Assembly (NCBI RefSeq): GCF_011305535.1
Contig: NZ_CP049905.1
Span: forward strand, 4,338,001 to 4,402,000
Direction: 5' to 3'
Source of the DNA: Diaphorobacter sp. HDW4B
GTDB lineage: Bacteria > Pseudomonadota > Gammaproteobacteria > Burkholderiales > Burkholderiaceae_C
Length of the DNA: 64,000 bases
Shown here one piece after another: positions 34,392 to 44,438 of this stretch. A program made the position numbers and the translations under genes. The notes below the pieces were generated by a model. That model was not told where the DNA came from, searched no databases, and saw nothing but the letters and a program-made list of their open reading frames with translations. Each line of letters opens with the position of its first letter. Position 1 is the stretch's first letter.

Positions 34392-36299
34392 TTATTCTGC
34401 GCTGGGGCGCGGAGCCTTGATTTCGGCCTTGTAGTGTTGCTTGAGCAAGTCGTAGTAGGCCATGGCTTCCACGCCGGACCAGACTTGAGTGTATTGCTGC
34501 AGTTCCTTTTGATAGGTGGCTGCATCCTGCGCTGCGCGTGGCACGATCTTCTCGACCTTCGCAACGGCGTAGCCAGCGGCGCCCAGATTCACGCCGACCC
34601 AAGTGGGCAGGCTCTCGATGGGTGCTTGCAGCACGGCGTCGAGCACGGCGCGGGGCTGGTCATGCGCTTGCTCGCGTGAAACGGTGACGGGTGCGGACAG
34701 GCCGGTGGCAGATGCGGGGGCAGCCTTCCATGCGGCAAGCTTGGCATCGCCATCCTGGCGAGCCAGTTCGGCCGCCTTGTCGGCGATGTAGAACGTCTTG
34801 GCCTTTTCCTTGGCTTGTTCCCAAGGAATCGTCATGGCTGGGGTGTAGCTTGTGATGCGGCCTGCGGCGAGCATGCTGGGGCCGACTTCCGTGGCTTCTG
34901 TCGAGCGCTTGCTTTGCAGCGAATCCTGCGAGAACAGGGCTTCGAGGAAGCGGGCGTTGGCGAGTGGGCCTTGTGTTTCGGGACCCGGCACGCGAGTGAC
35001 GTTGGACACGGTCTGGAGCTTGAGCTTGAACTTGTCGGCCACAGCCTTGAGGTTGTCGCCTTGTTCATAGACAGTGTTCGAGAACGTGTCGGCCACTTCG
35101 GCGAACTTGCGTTGAGCCTGTTGGTCCTTCAGATCGGCTTCGAGCTTGGGGCGCAGTTCTTCGAACGAAGGACGCGGAGGCGTCTTCACATCGGTCAGCA
35201 TGATGATGTGGAAACCGAAGTCGGAGGCAACCACGTCGCTGATCTCGCCCTTCTTGAGTGCGTATGCCGCTTCTTCGAAAGGCTTGACCATCGAGCCGCG
35301 CGTGAAGAAGCCCAGATCGCCGCCGGTCTTGGCGGAGCCGGGATCTTGCGATTCCTTCTTGGCGACTTCAGCGAAGCTGGCGGGGTTCTTGCGCACTTCG
35401 GCCAGCAGTTGTTCTGCCTTTGCCTTGGCCTTTTCGCGATCGCCGGACGAAGCGTCCTTTGAAGCGCTGATCAGAATGTGGCTCGCGCGACGCTCTTCCT
35501 TGCCGGACAGGCGCTCGAGGTTTTCCTTGTAGTAGGTGCGCAGGTCTTCTTCGTTGGGTACGATGGTGGCCTTCACGGAGTCGAGGTCGAGCACGACGTA
35601 TTCGACGGCGGCCTGTTCGTTCTGCTGGAAGCGCGGTGCGTTGGCCTTGTAGAAGGCTTCGACATCGGCGTCCGATGTGGTGACCTTGGAGGTGTAGTTG
35701 CTGGCGTCGAAGCGAGCGACCTGAATTTCACGACCTTGCCAGACGGCGTCCATCGCGAGCTTCACTTCCTGAGGTGTGCTGAAGGATGAGTTCAGCACGC
35801 CGCCCATCACCTGGTTCACGGACAGGTCGTAGCGCACCTGGTTCTCGAAGCCTTCGGGCGTCAGGCCCTGTTGACCCACGAGTGCACGGTAGGCTTCTGC
35901 ATCGAGTGTGCCGTCGGGCTTGCGCAGTGCGGCGATCTGCGGAATTTTCTGCAGTTCGCGCGCCAGTCGCACATCGGTGGTGGCAAAGTGCATGTCGCGC
36001 GCAGCGGTTTCATACACCTTGTCGCGCACAATGCGTTCCAGTGTTTCGTACTTGGCCTGGGGCGAGTCGAGCAGCTTGCTGTCCATGGTCGGATTCTGCG
36101 CACGCAGGCGATCGCTCGCCTGGCGGTGGGCGGCATCCCAATCGGCTTGGGTGATGTCCTTGCCGTCCACTCGCGCCACAACGGGGCTTTTCTCGGTGAA
36201 ATAATTTTGGTTCACACCGACGAGAATGAACGAAGGAACGATCAGCAAGACCAGCAAGAACATCACTATCTTTGAGTGCTTGCGGATGGCTTCAAACAT
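34392..36299 (-). CDS. ppiD: Periplasmic folding chaperone/peptidyl-prolyl isomerase PpiD
   Basis: A 635-residue inner-membrane-anchored chaperone. One membrane helix lies near 12-32 ([19 protein letters not shown]). A SurA_N-like region follows, then a parvulin domain at about 265-370 (ASHILISA, then [30 protein letters not shown] and FGFHIIML). The C-terminal region is long and helical. It acts on newly exported proteins near the Sec translocon. Its start lies about 20 bp after the terminator of the candidate small RNA. A lon gene, the usual neighbour, is absent. Confidence 0.92.
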   Translation of the reverse strand: MFEAIRKHSKIVMFLLVLLIVPSFILVGVNQNYFTEKSPVVARVDGKDITQADWDAAHRQASDRLRAQNPTMDSKLLDSPQAKYETLERIVRDKVYETAARDMHFATTDVRLARELQKIPQIAALRKPDGTLDAEAYRALVGQQGLTPEGFENQVRYDLSVNQVMGGVLNSSFSTPQEVKLAMDAVWQGREIQVARFDASNYTSKVTTSDADVEAFYKANAPRFQQNEQAAVEYVVLDLDSVKATIVPNEEDLRTYYKENLERLSGKEERRASHILISASKDASSGDREKAKAKAEQLLAEVRKNPASFAEVAKKESQDPGSAKTGGDLGFFTRGSMVKPFEEAAYALKKGEISDVVASDFGFHIIMLTDVKTPPRPSFEELRPKLEADLKDQQAQRKFAEVADTFSNTVYEQGDNLKAVADKFKLKLQTVSNVTRVPGPETQGPLANARFLEALFSQDSLQSKRSTEATEVGPSMLAAGRITSYTPAMTIPWEQAKEKAKTFYIADKAAELARQDGDAKLAAWKAAPASATGLSAPVTVSREQAHDQPRAVLDAVLQAPIESLPTWVGVNLGAAGYAVAKVEKIVPRAAQDAATYQKELQQYTQVWSGVEAMAYYDLLKQHYKAEIKAPRPSAE

Positions 36300-36320
36300 G
36301 GTCAGTCAATCTTTCTGGCA

Positions 36321-36351
36321 ACAAAAGAAAAGGCGAACCTTGCGTTCGCCT
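36321..36351 (-). terminator. Rho-independent terminator in front of ppiD
   Basis: AGGCGAAC (36331-36338) pairs with GTTCGCCT (36344-36351). On the minus strand it is followed by TTTCTTTTGT. Confidence 0.88.
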
Positions 36352-36476
36352 TAGCTTGGGCGGGGTAGCTACGTTGTGCAGCAGCGGCTCTTGGGATCGC
36401 GGGACTCGGATCTCTCCGCGAGCCGATGGCTTGCAACAACCACCAACGAGGCTTGTCGCCCAATATGGACGGCAAT
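36323..36476 (-). ncRNA. Candidate small RNA between hupB/tRNA-Val and ppiD
   Basis: A predicted transcript of about 154 nt. A TACAAT -10 box lies at 36488-36483 and the transcript ends at a strong terminator. The closing stem TTGGGC/GCCCAA, then GTTG/CAAC, GGCT/AGCC and TCGCGG/CCGCGA can form one long rod with internal bulges, which is somewhat like 6S RNA in shape. No known RNA family was firmly recognised, and it could also be a terminated leader of ppiD. Confidence 0.4.
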
Positions 36477-36614
36477 CGAAAGATTGTACCTTTTCGCTCG
36501 TGGATTTCGTTGCCTCGCGCGCTCGCAAACCACCAGAGGATGCAATGCCAATGCGTTTTTCGCCACGCGCGGAGCATTCCGAAGTAGTGCTTGCACTGCA
36601 AAACGTGCGGGCAC

Positions 36615-36644
36615 AAAAAAACCACCGGAATTGCTTCGGGTGGC
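36615..36644 (-). terminator. Rho-independent terminator after tRNA-Val
   Basis: CCACC (36623-36627) pairs with GGTGG (36640-36644). On the minus strand it is followed by seven T residues. It probably ends the hupB-tRNA-Val transcript. Confidence 0.85.
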
Positions 36645-36664
36645 TTCTTCATGAGGGGATCTAG

Positions 36665-36740
36665 TGGTGGGTGCTAACGGGGTCGAACCGCTGACCTACG
36701 CCTTGTAAGGGCGCCGCTCTACCAACTGAGCTAAGCACCC
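36665..36740 (-). tRNA. tRNA-Val (anticodon TAC)
   Basis: A 76-nt cloverleaf with encoded CCA. Acceptor GGGTGCT pairs with AGCACCC. The anticodon loop CTTACAA gives TAC. It lies 15 bp after hupB on the same strand. Confidence 0.96.
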
Positions 36741-36755
36741 ACTTCAATCAACCTG

Positions 36756-37028
36756 TCAGTTCAGGGCATCTTTCAATGCTTTGCCTGGACGGAACTTTGG
36801 CACTTTTGCTGCCTTGATCTTGATTGTATCACCAGTACGGGGGTTGCGACCCGTACGAGCAGCACGCTTGCCTACCGCGAAGGTGCCGAAACCGACGAGC
36901 GACACCGTGCCACCCTTTTTCAGCGTCTTCTTGACCGCATCGATCGTGGATTCCAGAGCGCGCGCAGCAGCGGCCTTGGAGATGTCGGCGTTGTTAGCAA
37001 TGTGCTCAATCAGTTCGGTTTTATTCAC
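36756..37028 (-). CDS. hupB: DNA-binding protein HU-beta
   Basis: A 90-residue HU protein that bends and compacts DNA. The full family pattern is present: [27 protein letters not shown] and the [22 protein letters not shown] arm. It is cytosolic and abundant. tRNA-Val follows closely and may be cut from the same transcript. Confidence 0.96.
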   Translation of the reverse strand: MNKTELIEHIANNADISKAAAARALESTIDAVKKTLKKGGTVSLVGFGTFAVGKRAARTGRNPRTGDTIKIKAAKVPKFRPGKALKDALN

Positions 37029-37343
37029 AAGGAACCTCTCGCAAATGAGTGGATGGAATTAGTTCGTCGTTCTTGCATACCTGGAGGGAGTTTTCCGTTG
37101 CCACCTTGCGGCAACTCAGCAGTCTTTCAGAAAGACTGACCGCTCAACAGATTGCTGCTCCAGATTAAAGCTATCACCTTCGCTGGTGTCAATACAGACC
37201 ACCGCTCAGCAACAGCATGGAAAGGAATTCTAGTCGTATTTTTCGCTCGTTCTTTGGCTCGTTGCAGCTTTTGCGGCGCAAAAGCGCATGCAGCCTGCGC
37301 GCGGTTGACTTGGATGCAACACATGTCGCGATATTGACGTGTG
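37029..37343. other. hupB upstream region with three perfect palindromes
   Basis: No gene is seen. It contains GTTGCC-N7-GGCAAC (37097-37115), CAGTCTTTC-A-GAAAGACTG (37120-37138) and GCTTTTGC-GGC-GCAAAAGC (37267-37285). The first two lie 70-110 bp upstream of hupB and may be regulatory. The third lies between hupB and pgsA. Confidence 0.6.
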
Positions 37344-37913
37344 CTACTTGACAACCCGAGCGCGAATTTCAGGCAATGCTTTTTGCAGGTAGTACACCAT
37401 CGACCAGACCGTCAGGATGGCGGCAGCCCAGATCAGCCATGTGCCCCAGACGCCTGTGTCGATCACGCCGAACACCTTGCCGTCATACAGCAGAAAGGGG
37501 ATGGCGACCATCTGCACTGTCGTCTTGAGCTTGCCGATCATGTGGACAGCGACGCTCTTGCTTGCACCAATCTGGGCCATCCACTCGCGCAGCGCCGAGA
37601 TCGCAATCTCGCGGCCGATGATGATCAGTGCGACGAACACATCGGCGCGCTGCAGATGCACCAGAACAAGCAGGGCGGCGCAGACGAGAAACTTGTCGGC
37701 GACCGGATCAAGAAACGCGCCGAAGGATGATGTTTGATTGAGCTTGCGGGCCAGATAGCCGTCCAGCCAGTCGGTGATGGCAAAGACGATGAACATCACC
37801 GTTGCAATCAGATTCTTCGTTTGCAGCTCCAACGGTGCGGAGTACACCCCCACGATCAAAGGGATCGCGACGATGCGCGTCCAGGTCATTAAGGTGGGGA
37901 TGGTGAAAAACAT
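37344..37913 (-). CDS. pgsA: CDP-diacylglycerol-glycerol-3-phosphate 3-phosphatidyltransferase
   Basis: A 189-residue inner-membrane enzyme that makes phosphatidylglycerol phosphate. The CDP-alcohol phosphatidyltransferase motif DWLDGYLARKLNQTSSFGAFLDPVADK (split here around residues 48-74) is complete, with the catalytic Asp residues. About four to five hydrophobic segments are present. uvrC lies 83 bp upstream on the same strand, the common uvrC-pgsA order. Confidence 0.95.
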   Translation of the reverse strand: MFFTIPTLMTWTRIVAIPLIVGVYSAPLELQTKNLIATVMFIVFAITDWLDGYLARKLNQTSSFGAFLDPVADKFLVCAALLVLVHLQRADVFVALIIIGREIAISALREWMAQIGASKSVAVHMIGKLKTTVQMVAIPFLLYDGKVFGVIDTGVWGTWLIWAAAILTVWSMVYYLQKALPEIRARVVK

Positions 37914-37996
37914 GAGGCGATTGTGTCATGCAAAACAAAGCCCTGCCAGCAACACCCGTCGCGTGGCATGAAAGTGAGGCCACATTCCGCAAGCGA

Positions 37997-39988
37997 TCAG
38001 CGTAACGCCCGGTAAATCTCCTCGGCGAGTTCGCGCGATATTCCCTCGACCGATGCCAGATCCTCGACGCTCGCGTCGCCCACGCCGCGCACGCCGCCAA
38101 AACGCTGCAGCAGACGAGCTCGCTTCTTCGGGCCGATGCCGGGAATGTCTTCGAGTCGACTGCCGCCCACACGCACCTTGGCGCGCGCGGCGCGCATGCC
38201 GGTGATCGCGAAGCGGTGGGCCTCGTCGCGGATCTGCGCAACCAGCATCAGCGCCGCCGAGTCCTTGCCCAGATAGACCTTCTCGCGGCCATCGGCAAAC
38301 ACCAGTTCTTCCAGACCGACCTTGCGGCCTTCGCCTTTTTCCACGCCGACGATGCGCGAGATGTCGAGTCCAAGGCTCTCGAACACTTCGCGTGCCATGC
38401 TCACCTGACCCTTGCCGCCATCGACCAGCACCAAGTCGGGCAAGCGCGCCTGACCTGCAGCCACCTCGGCTCCGCCAGCCTCGCGCTGCGCTTCGGCCAC
38501 CTTGCTGTAGCGACGTGTGAGCACCTGACGCATGGCGGCGTAGTCGTCGCCACCCGTGATGCCTTCTATCTTGAAGCGGCGGTACTCGCTGCTCTGCATC
38601 TTGTGGTGATGGAACACGACGCAGGACGCCTGCGTGGATTCGCCTGCGGTGTGCGAGATGTCGAAGCATTCGATGGTGAGTTGATCGAGATCCTCGGCTT
38701 CGAGATCCAGCGCCTCGGCCAATGCGCGCGTGCGGGCTTGCTGCGATCCTTCTTCGGACAGCAATCGCGCAAGCTGGATGTCCGCATTCTTCTGCGCCAT
38801 TTCCAGCCACACGCGCCGTTGCTCACGCGGCTGGCTCACCGCGTGAACGCGCACGCCGCTTTGCTCGCTGAGCGCGTCAAGCAGCGCCTCGTCCACGGGC
38901 TCGCTCACCAGCAAAGTGGGCGGCACCGGCACATGCAGATAGTGCTGTGCGATGAAGGCTTCGAGCACTTGCTGCGCGACCGGGCGTTGTTCGGATTCGG
39001 GCTGTTCGGACGCAGCAGTGTCGGATTCGACATCGCTCTCGGCGCGATAGATGGCAGTCGCATCTTCCACATGTGTGGGGAAATACGCGCGGTCACCCAG
39101 ATGCCGCCCGCCGCGCACCATCGCCAGATTCACACAGGCACGACCGCCGTGTACCTTCACCGCGAGGATGTCCACATCCTTGTCGGAGACCGTCTCGATG
39201 GCCTGCTGGTGCAGCACGCGCGACAGGGCGGTGATCTGGTTGCGAATCTCGGCCGCCTGTTCGAACTCGAGCTTCTCGGAGTGCGCCATCATGCGCGCTT
39301 CGAGCTGCTCCAGCAGTTCCTGCGTTTCGCCGCGCAGCATGGCCTCGGCATGACCCACATCGACTGCGTAGGCTTCCGGCGAAATCAGATCGACGCATGG
39401 TGCCGTGCAGCGCTTGATCTGATAGAGCAGACAAGGTCGCGTGCGGTTGGAAAACACCGTGTCTTCGCAGGTGCGCAAACGGAACACTTTCTGCAGCAGC
39501 AAGATGGTTTCCTTGACCGCCCATGCGCCCGGATAAGGACCGAAATAGCGATGCCGCTTGTCCACCGCACCCCGGTAATAAGCCACGCGTGGAAACTTCT
39601 GTCCCGGCGCGGAACCCGTGCCATCCTTGGCCGCTACGCCGGTGATCTTCAAATAGGGATAACTCTTGTCGTCGCGGAACAGAATGTTGTACTTGGGGTT
39701 CAGCGACTTGATCAGGTTGTTTTCCAGCAGCAGCGCCTCGGCTTCCGAGCGCACCACTGTGGTCTCCAGCCGCACGATCTTGCTGACCATGTGGCCGATG
39801 CGCGTGCCGCCATGGTTCTTGGTGAAATAGCTGGAAACGCGCTTCTTCAGATTGCGCGCCTTGCCCACATACAGCAGCGTATCCTGCGCATCGAAGTAGC
39901 GATACACCCCCGGCAGCGGCGGCAGTGCGGCCACTTGCGCAAGGAGTTCGGCGGAATGCAGTTCTGGTGATGCGGACGGGGATGACAT
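37997..39988 (-). CDS. uvrC: UvrABC system protein C
   Basis: A 663-residue nucleotide-excision-repair nuclease that cuts on both sides of a lesion. The GIY-YIG domain is near 25-105 ([25 protein letters not shown]). A UVR motif follows near 210-245, then the RNase H-like C-terminal nuclease ([11 protein letters not shown]) and a helix-hairpin-helix pair ([19 protein letters not shown]). The acidic insert near 320-340 ([16 protein letters not shown]) is a little longer than usual. It is cytosolic. Confidence 0.96.
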   Translation of the reverse strand: MSSPSASPELHSAELLAQVAALPPLPGVYRYFDAQDTLLYVGKARNLKKRVSSYFTKNHGGTRIGHMVSKIVRLETTVVRSEAEALLLENNLIKSLNPKYNILFRDDKSYPYLKITGVAAKDGTGSAPGQKFPRVAYYRGAVDKRHRYFGPYPGAWAVKETILLLQKVFRLRTCEDTVFSNRTRPCLLYQIKRCTAPCVDLISPEAYAVDVGHAEAMLRGETQELLEQLEARMMAHSEKLEFEQAAEIRNQITALSRVLHQQAIETVSDKDVDILAVKVHGGRACVNLAMVRGGRHLGDRAYFPTHVEDATAIYRAESDVESDTAASEQPESEQRPVAQQVLEAFIAQHYLHVPVPPTLLVSEPVDEALLDALSEQSGVRVHAVSQPREQRRVWLEMAQKNADIQLARLLSEEGSQQARTRALAEALDLEAEDLDQLTIECFDISHTAGESTQASCVVFHHHKMQSSEYRRFKIEGITGGDDYAAMRQVLTRRYSKVAEAQREAGGAEVAAGQARLPDLVLVDGGKGQVSMAREVFESLGLDISRIVGVEKGEGRKVGLEELVFADGREKVYLGKDSAALMLVAQIRDEAHRFAITGMRAARAKVRVGGSRLEDIPGIGPKKRARLLQRFGGVRGVGDASVEDLASVEGISRELAEEIYRALR

Positions 39989-40297
39989 GCGCGTATTGTC
40001 ATCGCAGTTGAGTGCATCCGCTTTCAGGTGCTGAATGACTTCGACGCTCCGATTTCTGCGCCATCATTTGAATCAGGAACCGTTGAGGGCTTCATATAGT
40101 TGGAAGCCAGCAAGTTGCCACAACGATCAAGGCGCAGCGCACAAAAAAAGCCAACGGGCTTGTTGGAACCCGTTGGCCTAACCACGATGAAAAAGAACCT
40201 TGGAGCAACTGTTGTGATTGCACCAGTTGCAGAGTATAGCCTGAATTGAGAATGATTCTTACTTCATTCGGGATGTTTTTTGCATCGCCGGGGTCGC
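39989..40297. other. uvrC upstream region
   Basis: No gene is seen. It holds the uvrC promoter region, a GGCTTC/GAAGCC hairpin near 40090-40112 and the terminator of the upstream Bug gene at 40142-40177. Confidence 0.5.
40142..40177 (-). terminator. Rho-independent terminator of the second Bug gene
   Basis: GCCAACGGG (40150-40158) pairs with CCCGTTGGC (40169-40177). On the minus strand it is followed by TTTTTTTG. Confidence 0.92.
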
Positions 40298-41284
40298 TTA
40301 TTTCGTCATGCCCGATGCCTTGACGATGGCTTCGGTGCGCGGCGTTTCCTTGGCGATGAATTGCTCGAAGTCCTGCACGCTGCCACCCATGGGTTCTGCG
40401 CCGGTGTCCTGAAGCTTCTTATTGAACTCTGCGTTCTTCAGCGCGTCGTTGATTGCCACGTTGAGTTTGTTGACGATGACCTTGGGTGTGCCGCTTGGCG
40501 CTGCAATGCCGTACCAAGGGGCGATGTTGTAGCCGGTGATCTTTTGTTCGGCGATGGTCGGAATGTCCTTGGCCATGTCGGAGCGCTTGTCCGTGGACAT
40601 GCCGAGTGCCACGAGCTTGCCTGCATTCACCTGGGGCAGGGCCGTCATGATGGTGTCGAAGTACATCGACACATGACCCGCAAGCAACGCGGGAATGGCG
40701 TCACCCGCGCCCTTGTAGGGAATGTGCAGGATGTCCACGCCCGCCATCTGCTTGAGCATCTCGCCCGCGATGTGCGAGGTGGTCCCCGCGCCGAACGAGG
40801 CATACGTCAGTTGGCCGGGGTGGGCCTTGGCGTATTTGATCATCTCGTCAAGCGTCTTGAATGGCTGGTCCTTGTTGGTCAGCAGCACATTGGGTGTGTA
40901 TGCGACGAGCGCGACCTTCTCGAATGTGTCCGGGTTGTAGCTCAAGTTCTTGAGCGTGAACTTGTTGGTCACCATCGAGGCCGGTCCGCTCATGAGCAGC
41001 GTGTAGCCATCGGCCGGAGCATTCGCCACCGCCACGCTGCCGATGCTGGCGGAGCCTCCGGGCTTGTTGTCCACGATGAAACTTTGCTTGAACCTGGCGC
41101 TCAGGTGATTGGCGAGCTGGCGCGAAATCAGATCGGTGGCCGAGCCTGCAGAAAACGGCACGACGATCTTGACCGGGCGAGTGGGCCAGTTGTCTGCCGG
41201 TTCGTTGGCCATGCCTGCGGACAGGTGCGCGCCGACCAACGTGACGGCGAGGTATTTCAGGGATGTCTTGAGCGGGAACTGCAT
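40298..41284 (-). CDS. Bug-family (TctC-like) periplasmic solute-binding protein
   Basis: A 328-residue exported binding protein with a signal peptide in the first 25 residues (LAVTLVGAHLSAGMA). WPTRPVKIVVPFSAGSATDLISRQLA and YASFGAGTTSHIAGEM are the ligand-site loops. The ATG at 41284 has AAAGG nine bases upstream. The gamma-glutamyltransferase gene lies 160 bp upstream on the same strand, so the ligand may be a gamma-glutamyl compound or the acid released from it. This is inference from position. Confidence 0.88.
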   Translation of the reverse strand: MQFPLKTSLKYLAVTLVGAHLSAGMANEPADNWPTRPVKIVVPFSAGSATDLISRQLANHLSARFKQSFIVDNKPGGSASIGSVAVANAPADGYTLLMSGPASMVTNKFTLKNLSYNPDTFEKVALVAYTPNVLLTNKDQPFKTLDEMIKYAKAHPGQLTYASFGAGTTSHIAGEMLKQMAGVDILHIPYKGAGDAIPALLAGHVSMYFDTIMTALPQVNAGKLVALGMSTDKRSDMAKDIPTIAEQKITGYNIAPWYGIAAPSGTPKVIVNKLNVAINDALKNAEFNKKLQDTGAEPMGGSVQDFEQFIAKETPRTEAIVKASGMTK

Positions 41285-41444
41285 GCTTGTGTGCCTTTCT
41301 TGCGTGAGAAACGTGAACAACGGGAGAGGTGCCGAGGAAAAAAACGATGAAGTGAAATCGTCGGGACGAGTTCATCCAACGCAGCAGGATTCGGGCCTGT
41401 TGCGTGGTTTGAAGAGAGCGGAAAGAAGGCGGCTGGCGGCCTGT

Positions 41445-43037
41445 TCAGTAGCCGAGTGCGCAGCCGTCCTTGCGGTGATCGGATGCACCCTGCAGCGAGC
41501 CGTTGTCCCAGTCGATGCGGATGGCCTGACAGCCTCCGATGGCGGGTTGCGCAGGGGCGACGAGCTGGTAGCCTCTGGCTGTCAGTTCGGCGGTGGTTTC
41601 GACTGGCATGGTGTTTTCACATTCGACCACGTCCTTGCCGGGAATCGGGAACAGACGGGGTAGGTCGCTCGCGGCCTGAATGTCCATGCCGTAGTCCACT
41701 ACCTTGCTCAGAAAGTGCGCATGGCCCATGGCCTGGTAATGGCCGCCCATCACACCGAACACAATTTCGACGCGGCCATTCTTCGTGGCCATGCCGGGAA
41801 TGATGGTGTGCAGCGGGCGCTTGTGCGGACCAATGCAGTTGGGGTGACCAGCCTGCAGCTCGAAGCTCTGTCCCCGGTTATGCAGCAGAATGCCGGTGCC
41901 CGGATCGATCAGGCCAGAGCCGAATGGATGGAAGATCGAGTTGATGAAGCTCGCGCAGTTGCGGTCCTTGTCCACCACGCTGATATAGACCGTGTCCTTG
42001 TGCTCCACGGCCTCGGAGCGGATGGCGGTGCTCACGGCTTCGGCAATGTCGCCATCGCTCACGCGGCGTGCGAATTCGTCGGACAGTACGTAGTCCACGT
42101 CCATCCCGGAAAATTTCGGATCGGCGAGCAGCAGGTCGCGCATGCGGTAAGCAACGCGCGTGGCGTCGATTTCGGTCTGCAAACGCTCTGCAGACAAGGC
42201 TTCTGGGGCAATGCTCTTTTGCTTGATGATATTGAGCAGTAGCAGCGCAACGATGCCTTGACCGGGGGGAGGGCATTCGTGCACTTGGTAGTCACGATAG
42301 GGGATCTGGATGGGGTCGATGAACTCGCCGCGGTAGCTGGCAAAGTCTTCCAGCTTATGTGCGCCGCCCTTGCTTTGCAGATAGTTCACCAGGCTTTCGG
42401 CAATCGCGCCTTCGTAGAACGCCTGCCTGCCTTCGGCGGCAATCTTGCGCATCGAGGCGCCGAGTTGGATCTGCTTGTGGACCATGCCGGGCTTTGGTGC
42501 GGCACCATCGATCATCAACAACTCGCGTCCTTCCCGGGTGGCGTTGATCAGCGCGGACTGCATCTGCCAATCCTGTGAGGTGCGCGGTGCCACCACGTAG
42601 CCGTTTTCCGCGAAACCAATGGCAGGGGCGAGGATGCGCGTCATCGGCAGGCTGCCGAAGCGTTCGCGCAGTTGCAACCAGGCGTCCACCGCGCCGGGAA
42701 CCGTCACCGCATGGGGAGACTGGCGCGGCAGGAACTTGTCACCGCTGGCGGTCAAGGCTGCAACGTCGATGTTCTTTGGTGCCCAGCCTGCACCGTTGAA
42801 TGCAGTGATCTTGTCTGTACCTTTTTCGCTGTACAGCGCAAAGCAGTCGCCACCAATGCCGGTCGATCCGGGCTCCACCACGCATTGCACGGCGCAGGCT
42901 GCGATGGCCGCATCCATGGCGTTGCCGCCGTCCTGCAGAACCTGAATCGCCGCGAGTGTGGAGGAGGGGTGCGAAGTCGCAGCTATGCCGTTGGCGGCCA
43001 TGACGACCGAGCGGCCGGGTTTCTGAAAGTCTCTCAT
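41445..43037 (-). CDS. Gamma-glutamyltransferase family (Ntn) hydrolase
   Basis: A 530-residue protein of the gamma-glutamyltranspeptidase family, which is cut by itself into two subunits at a threonine that becomes the nucleophile. Thr349 in HKDTVYISVVDKD is that residue. GGNAMDAAIAACAVQCVVEPGSTGIGGDCFALY near 37-69 is the N-terminal signature. No signal peptide is seen, so it is probably cytosolic, unlike the periplasmic Ggt of E. coli. FGVMGGHYQAMGH is also diagnostic. Members such as FpuA/YwrD-type acylases share these signs, so the substrate is open. Confidence 0.88.
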   Translation of the reverse strand: MRDFQKPGRSVVMAANGIAATSHPSSTLAAIQVLQDGGNAMDAAIAACAVQCVVEPGSTGIGGDCFALYSEKGTDKITAFNGAGWAPKNIDVAALTASGDKFLPRQSPHAVTVPGAVDAWLQLRERFGSLPMTRILAPAIGFAENGYVVAPRTSQDWQMQSALINATREGRELLMIDGAAPKPGMVHKQIQLGASMRKIAAEGRQAFYEGAIAESLVNYLQSKGGAHKLEDFASYRGEFIDPIQIPYRDYQVHECPPPGQGIVALLLLNIIKQKSIAPEALSAERLQTEIDATRVAYRMRDLLLADPKFSGMDVDYVLSDEFARRVSDGDIAEAVSTAIRSEAVEHKDTVYISVVDKDRNCASFINSIFHPFGSGLIDPGTGILLHNRGQSFELQAGHPNCIGPHKRPLHTIIPGMATKNGRVEIVFGVMGGHYQAMGHAHFLSKVVDYGMDIQAASDLPRLFPIPGKDVVECENTMPVETTAELTARGYQLVAPAQPAIGGCQAIRIDWDNGSLQGASDHRKDGCALGY

Positions 43038-43495
43038 TGTTCGCTCTGTTGCCTATAGATATGTGTGTTGTGCTTTTTCTGATCACCAGGGCAGAGGCGG
43101 GTTGCGGCCGTGCCCCAGTGAATGGAAATCGCACCAAGCTAATTTTGGATAATTGGATCCAAATGCAGTTTAATTAAGCAAGGCGCGTGCCATGATCAGG
43201 GTTTGTGCTGATATCGGGCGAACAAGCCCTGTCTCAAGGGATGGGAGGGGATGAGCGAAAAGCAGTGGGGTCTTGAAAGCCGCTTGCGGCGCAGGTTTCG
43301 CCACGATGTGGTGCAGCCCTGCACCATCCTGGCTCTTTCGACGCAATGGGCAACGACGCCACAACGCACCCGGTTGGCGTACGGAATCAGTGGATGTTCC
43401 GTTCAATGGCTGCGCTGGTCGCTACCATTGACCCATTGATCTGGGCAGTCAATGCCAAACAAAGCTCGAATGCTTGAGGGAACCTCAGAGGACTT
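43038..43495. other. Intergenic region between divergent gamma-glutamyltransferase and hydroxylase genes
   Basis: No well-supported gene is seen. An AT-rich stretch at 43135-43175 contains a GntR-type operator. A possible 62-codon frame starts at 43251 behind GGGAGGGG, but it has no recognisable content and was not called. Confidence 0.5.
43143..43162. promoter_or_regulatory. Probable operator for a VanR-like GntR regulator
   Basis: The perfect palindrome TTGGATCCAA (43153-43162) is preceded by the half-site TTTTGGAT (43143-43150), about 115 bp upstream of the gamma-glutamyltransferase start. It matches the core of the ATTGGATCCAAT operator known for VanR, an FCD-type GntR protein. A gene for an FCD-type GntR protein lies 1.3 kb away. 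Confidence 0.5.
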
Positions 43496-44407
43496 ATGGC
43501 AGAACTGTTGCTGTGGATTTTGAAATGGGGCATTCCCCTTGTCGTGATCATTTCCATCATGGAGGGGATTGGCCTGACGATCCTGGCCAAGCGCAGGGGC
43601 GAGCGGTATGACTGGATCGCCACCGGCATTTCGCTGTTCGACTTTCTGATCCGCGAGGTGGCACTGCGTCTTCTGATGCCGATGGTGATCTACGCGATAC
43701 TTTTTTTCGCGTTGTACGAGCACCGCTTTTTCACGCTCAAGTTCGATGCGTGGTGGCATTGGTTGCTGGCGTTTTTCGTGGTCGAGTTTCTGTTTTACTG
43801 GTACCACCGGACCGTTCACCGCGTGCGTTGGTTCTGGTGCTCGCACTCGGTGCACCACTCGATGAAGCAGCTCAATCTGTCCGCTGCTGGCCGTTTTGGC
43901 TGGACCATGAACATCACGGGCATTCCGCTCTTTTATCTGCCGGCGCCGTTGTTTGGGGTCACGCCCGAGCTGGTGGTGGCCTTCACCAGCGCCAGCCTGT
44001 TCTATCAATTTTTTCTGCACAACACGTGGATGCCGCGCCTTGGGCCGCTGGAGTGGATATTGAACACACCGTCGGCGCACCGCGTCCACCACGGTGCCAA
44101 TCTGGAGTATCTGGACGCCAACTACGGCGGTGTGCTGATCATCTTCGATCGCATGTTCGGCACGTTCATTCCCGAGCGCGACGACATCAAGCCGGACTAC
44201 GGGTTGATCAAACAGGTCAAGCAGCACAACATCGTCGACATCGAGTTCGGTCGCTGGATCGAGCTGTTCCGCGACCTGTGGCGCAGCCGCTCGATCCGGC
44301 AATTCTTTGGCTATCTGCTGCGCCCGCCGGGATGGACTCCCGATGGGAAGGGCGAGACCACCGAAGAACTGCGCGCGCGGGCCGCGGCCTCCGAGGTCAA
44401 GCAATAA
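43496..44407 (+). CDS. Sterol desaturase/fatty acid hydroxylase family membrane protein
   Basis: A 303-residue integral membrane di-iron hydroxylase with four to five hydrophobic segments. Its histidine boxes are HRTVHR, HSVHHS and HRVHH. It is shorter than the paralogue at 13175-14302 and only distantly like it. The substrate is unknown. It is convergent with the GntR gene, 31 bp apart. AGGACTT precedes the ATG. Confidence 0.85.
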   Translation: MAELLLWILKWGIPLVVIISIMEGIGLTILAKRRGERYDWIATGISLFDFLIREVALRLLMPMVIYAILFFALYEHRFFTLKFDAWWHWLLAFFVVEFLFYWYHRTVHRVRWFWCSHSVHHSMKQLNLSAAGRFGWTMNITGIPLFYLPAPLFGVTPELVVAFTSASLFYQFFLHNTWMPRLGPLEWILNTPSAHRVHHGANLEYLDANYGGVLIIFDRMFGTFIPERDDIKPDYGLIKQVKQHNIVDIEFGRWIELFRDLWRSRSIRQFFGYLLRPPGWTPDGKGETTEELRARAAASEVKQ

Positions 44408-44438
44408 ACAGCCTGGATGGAGACCGTTCCGAACACGG

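Larger units (their letters stand above)
36300..36664. other. Non-coding region between ppiD and tRNA-Val
   Basis: No protein gene is supported. It contains two terminators (36321-36351 and 36615-36644) and the candidate small RNA between them. Small open frames of about 78-116 codons here have no family match or ribosome binding site that I can see. Confidence 0.6.

Noticed and set aside
36292-36528. Small frames in the gap before ppiD
   Set aside because: They overlap each other and the terminators, and the region looks like RNA rather than protein coding.
38216-39970. A 584-codon open frame on the plus strand antisense to uvrC
   Set aside because: It is a GC-rich shadow frame; uvrC on the other strand has full family motifs, and this frame has none.
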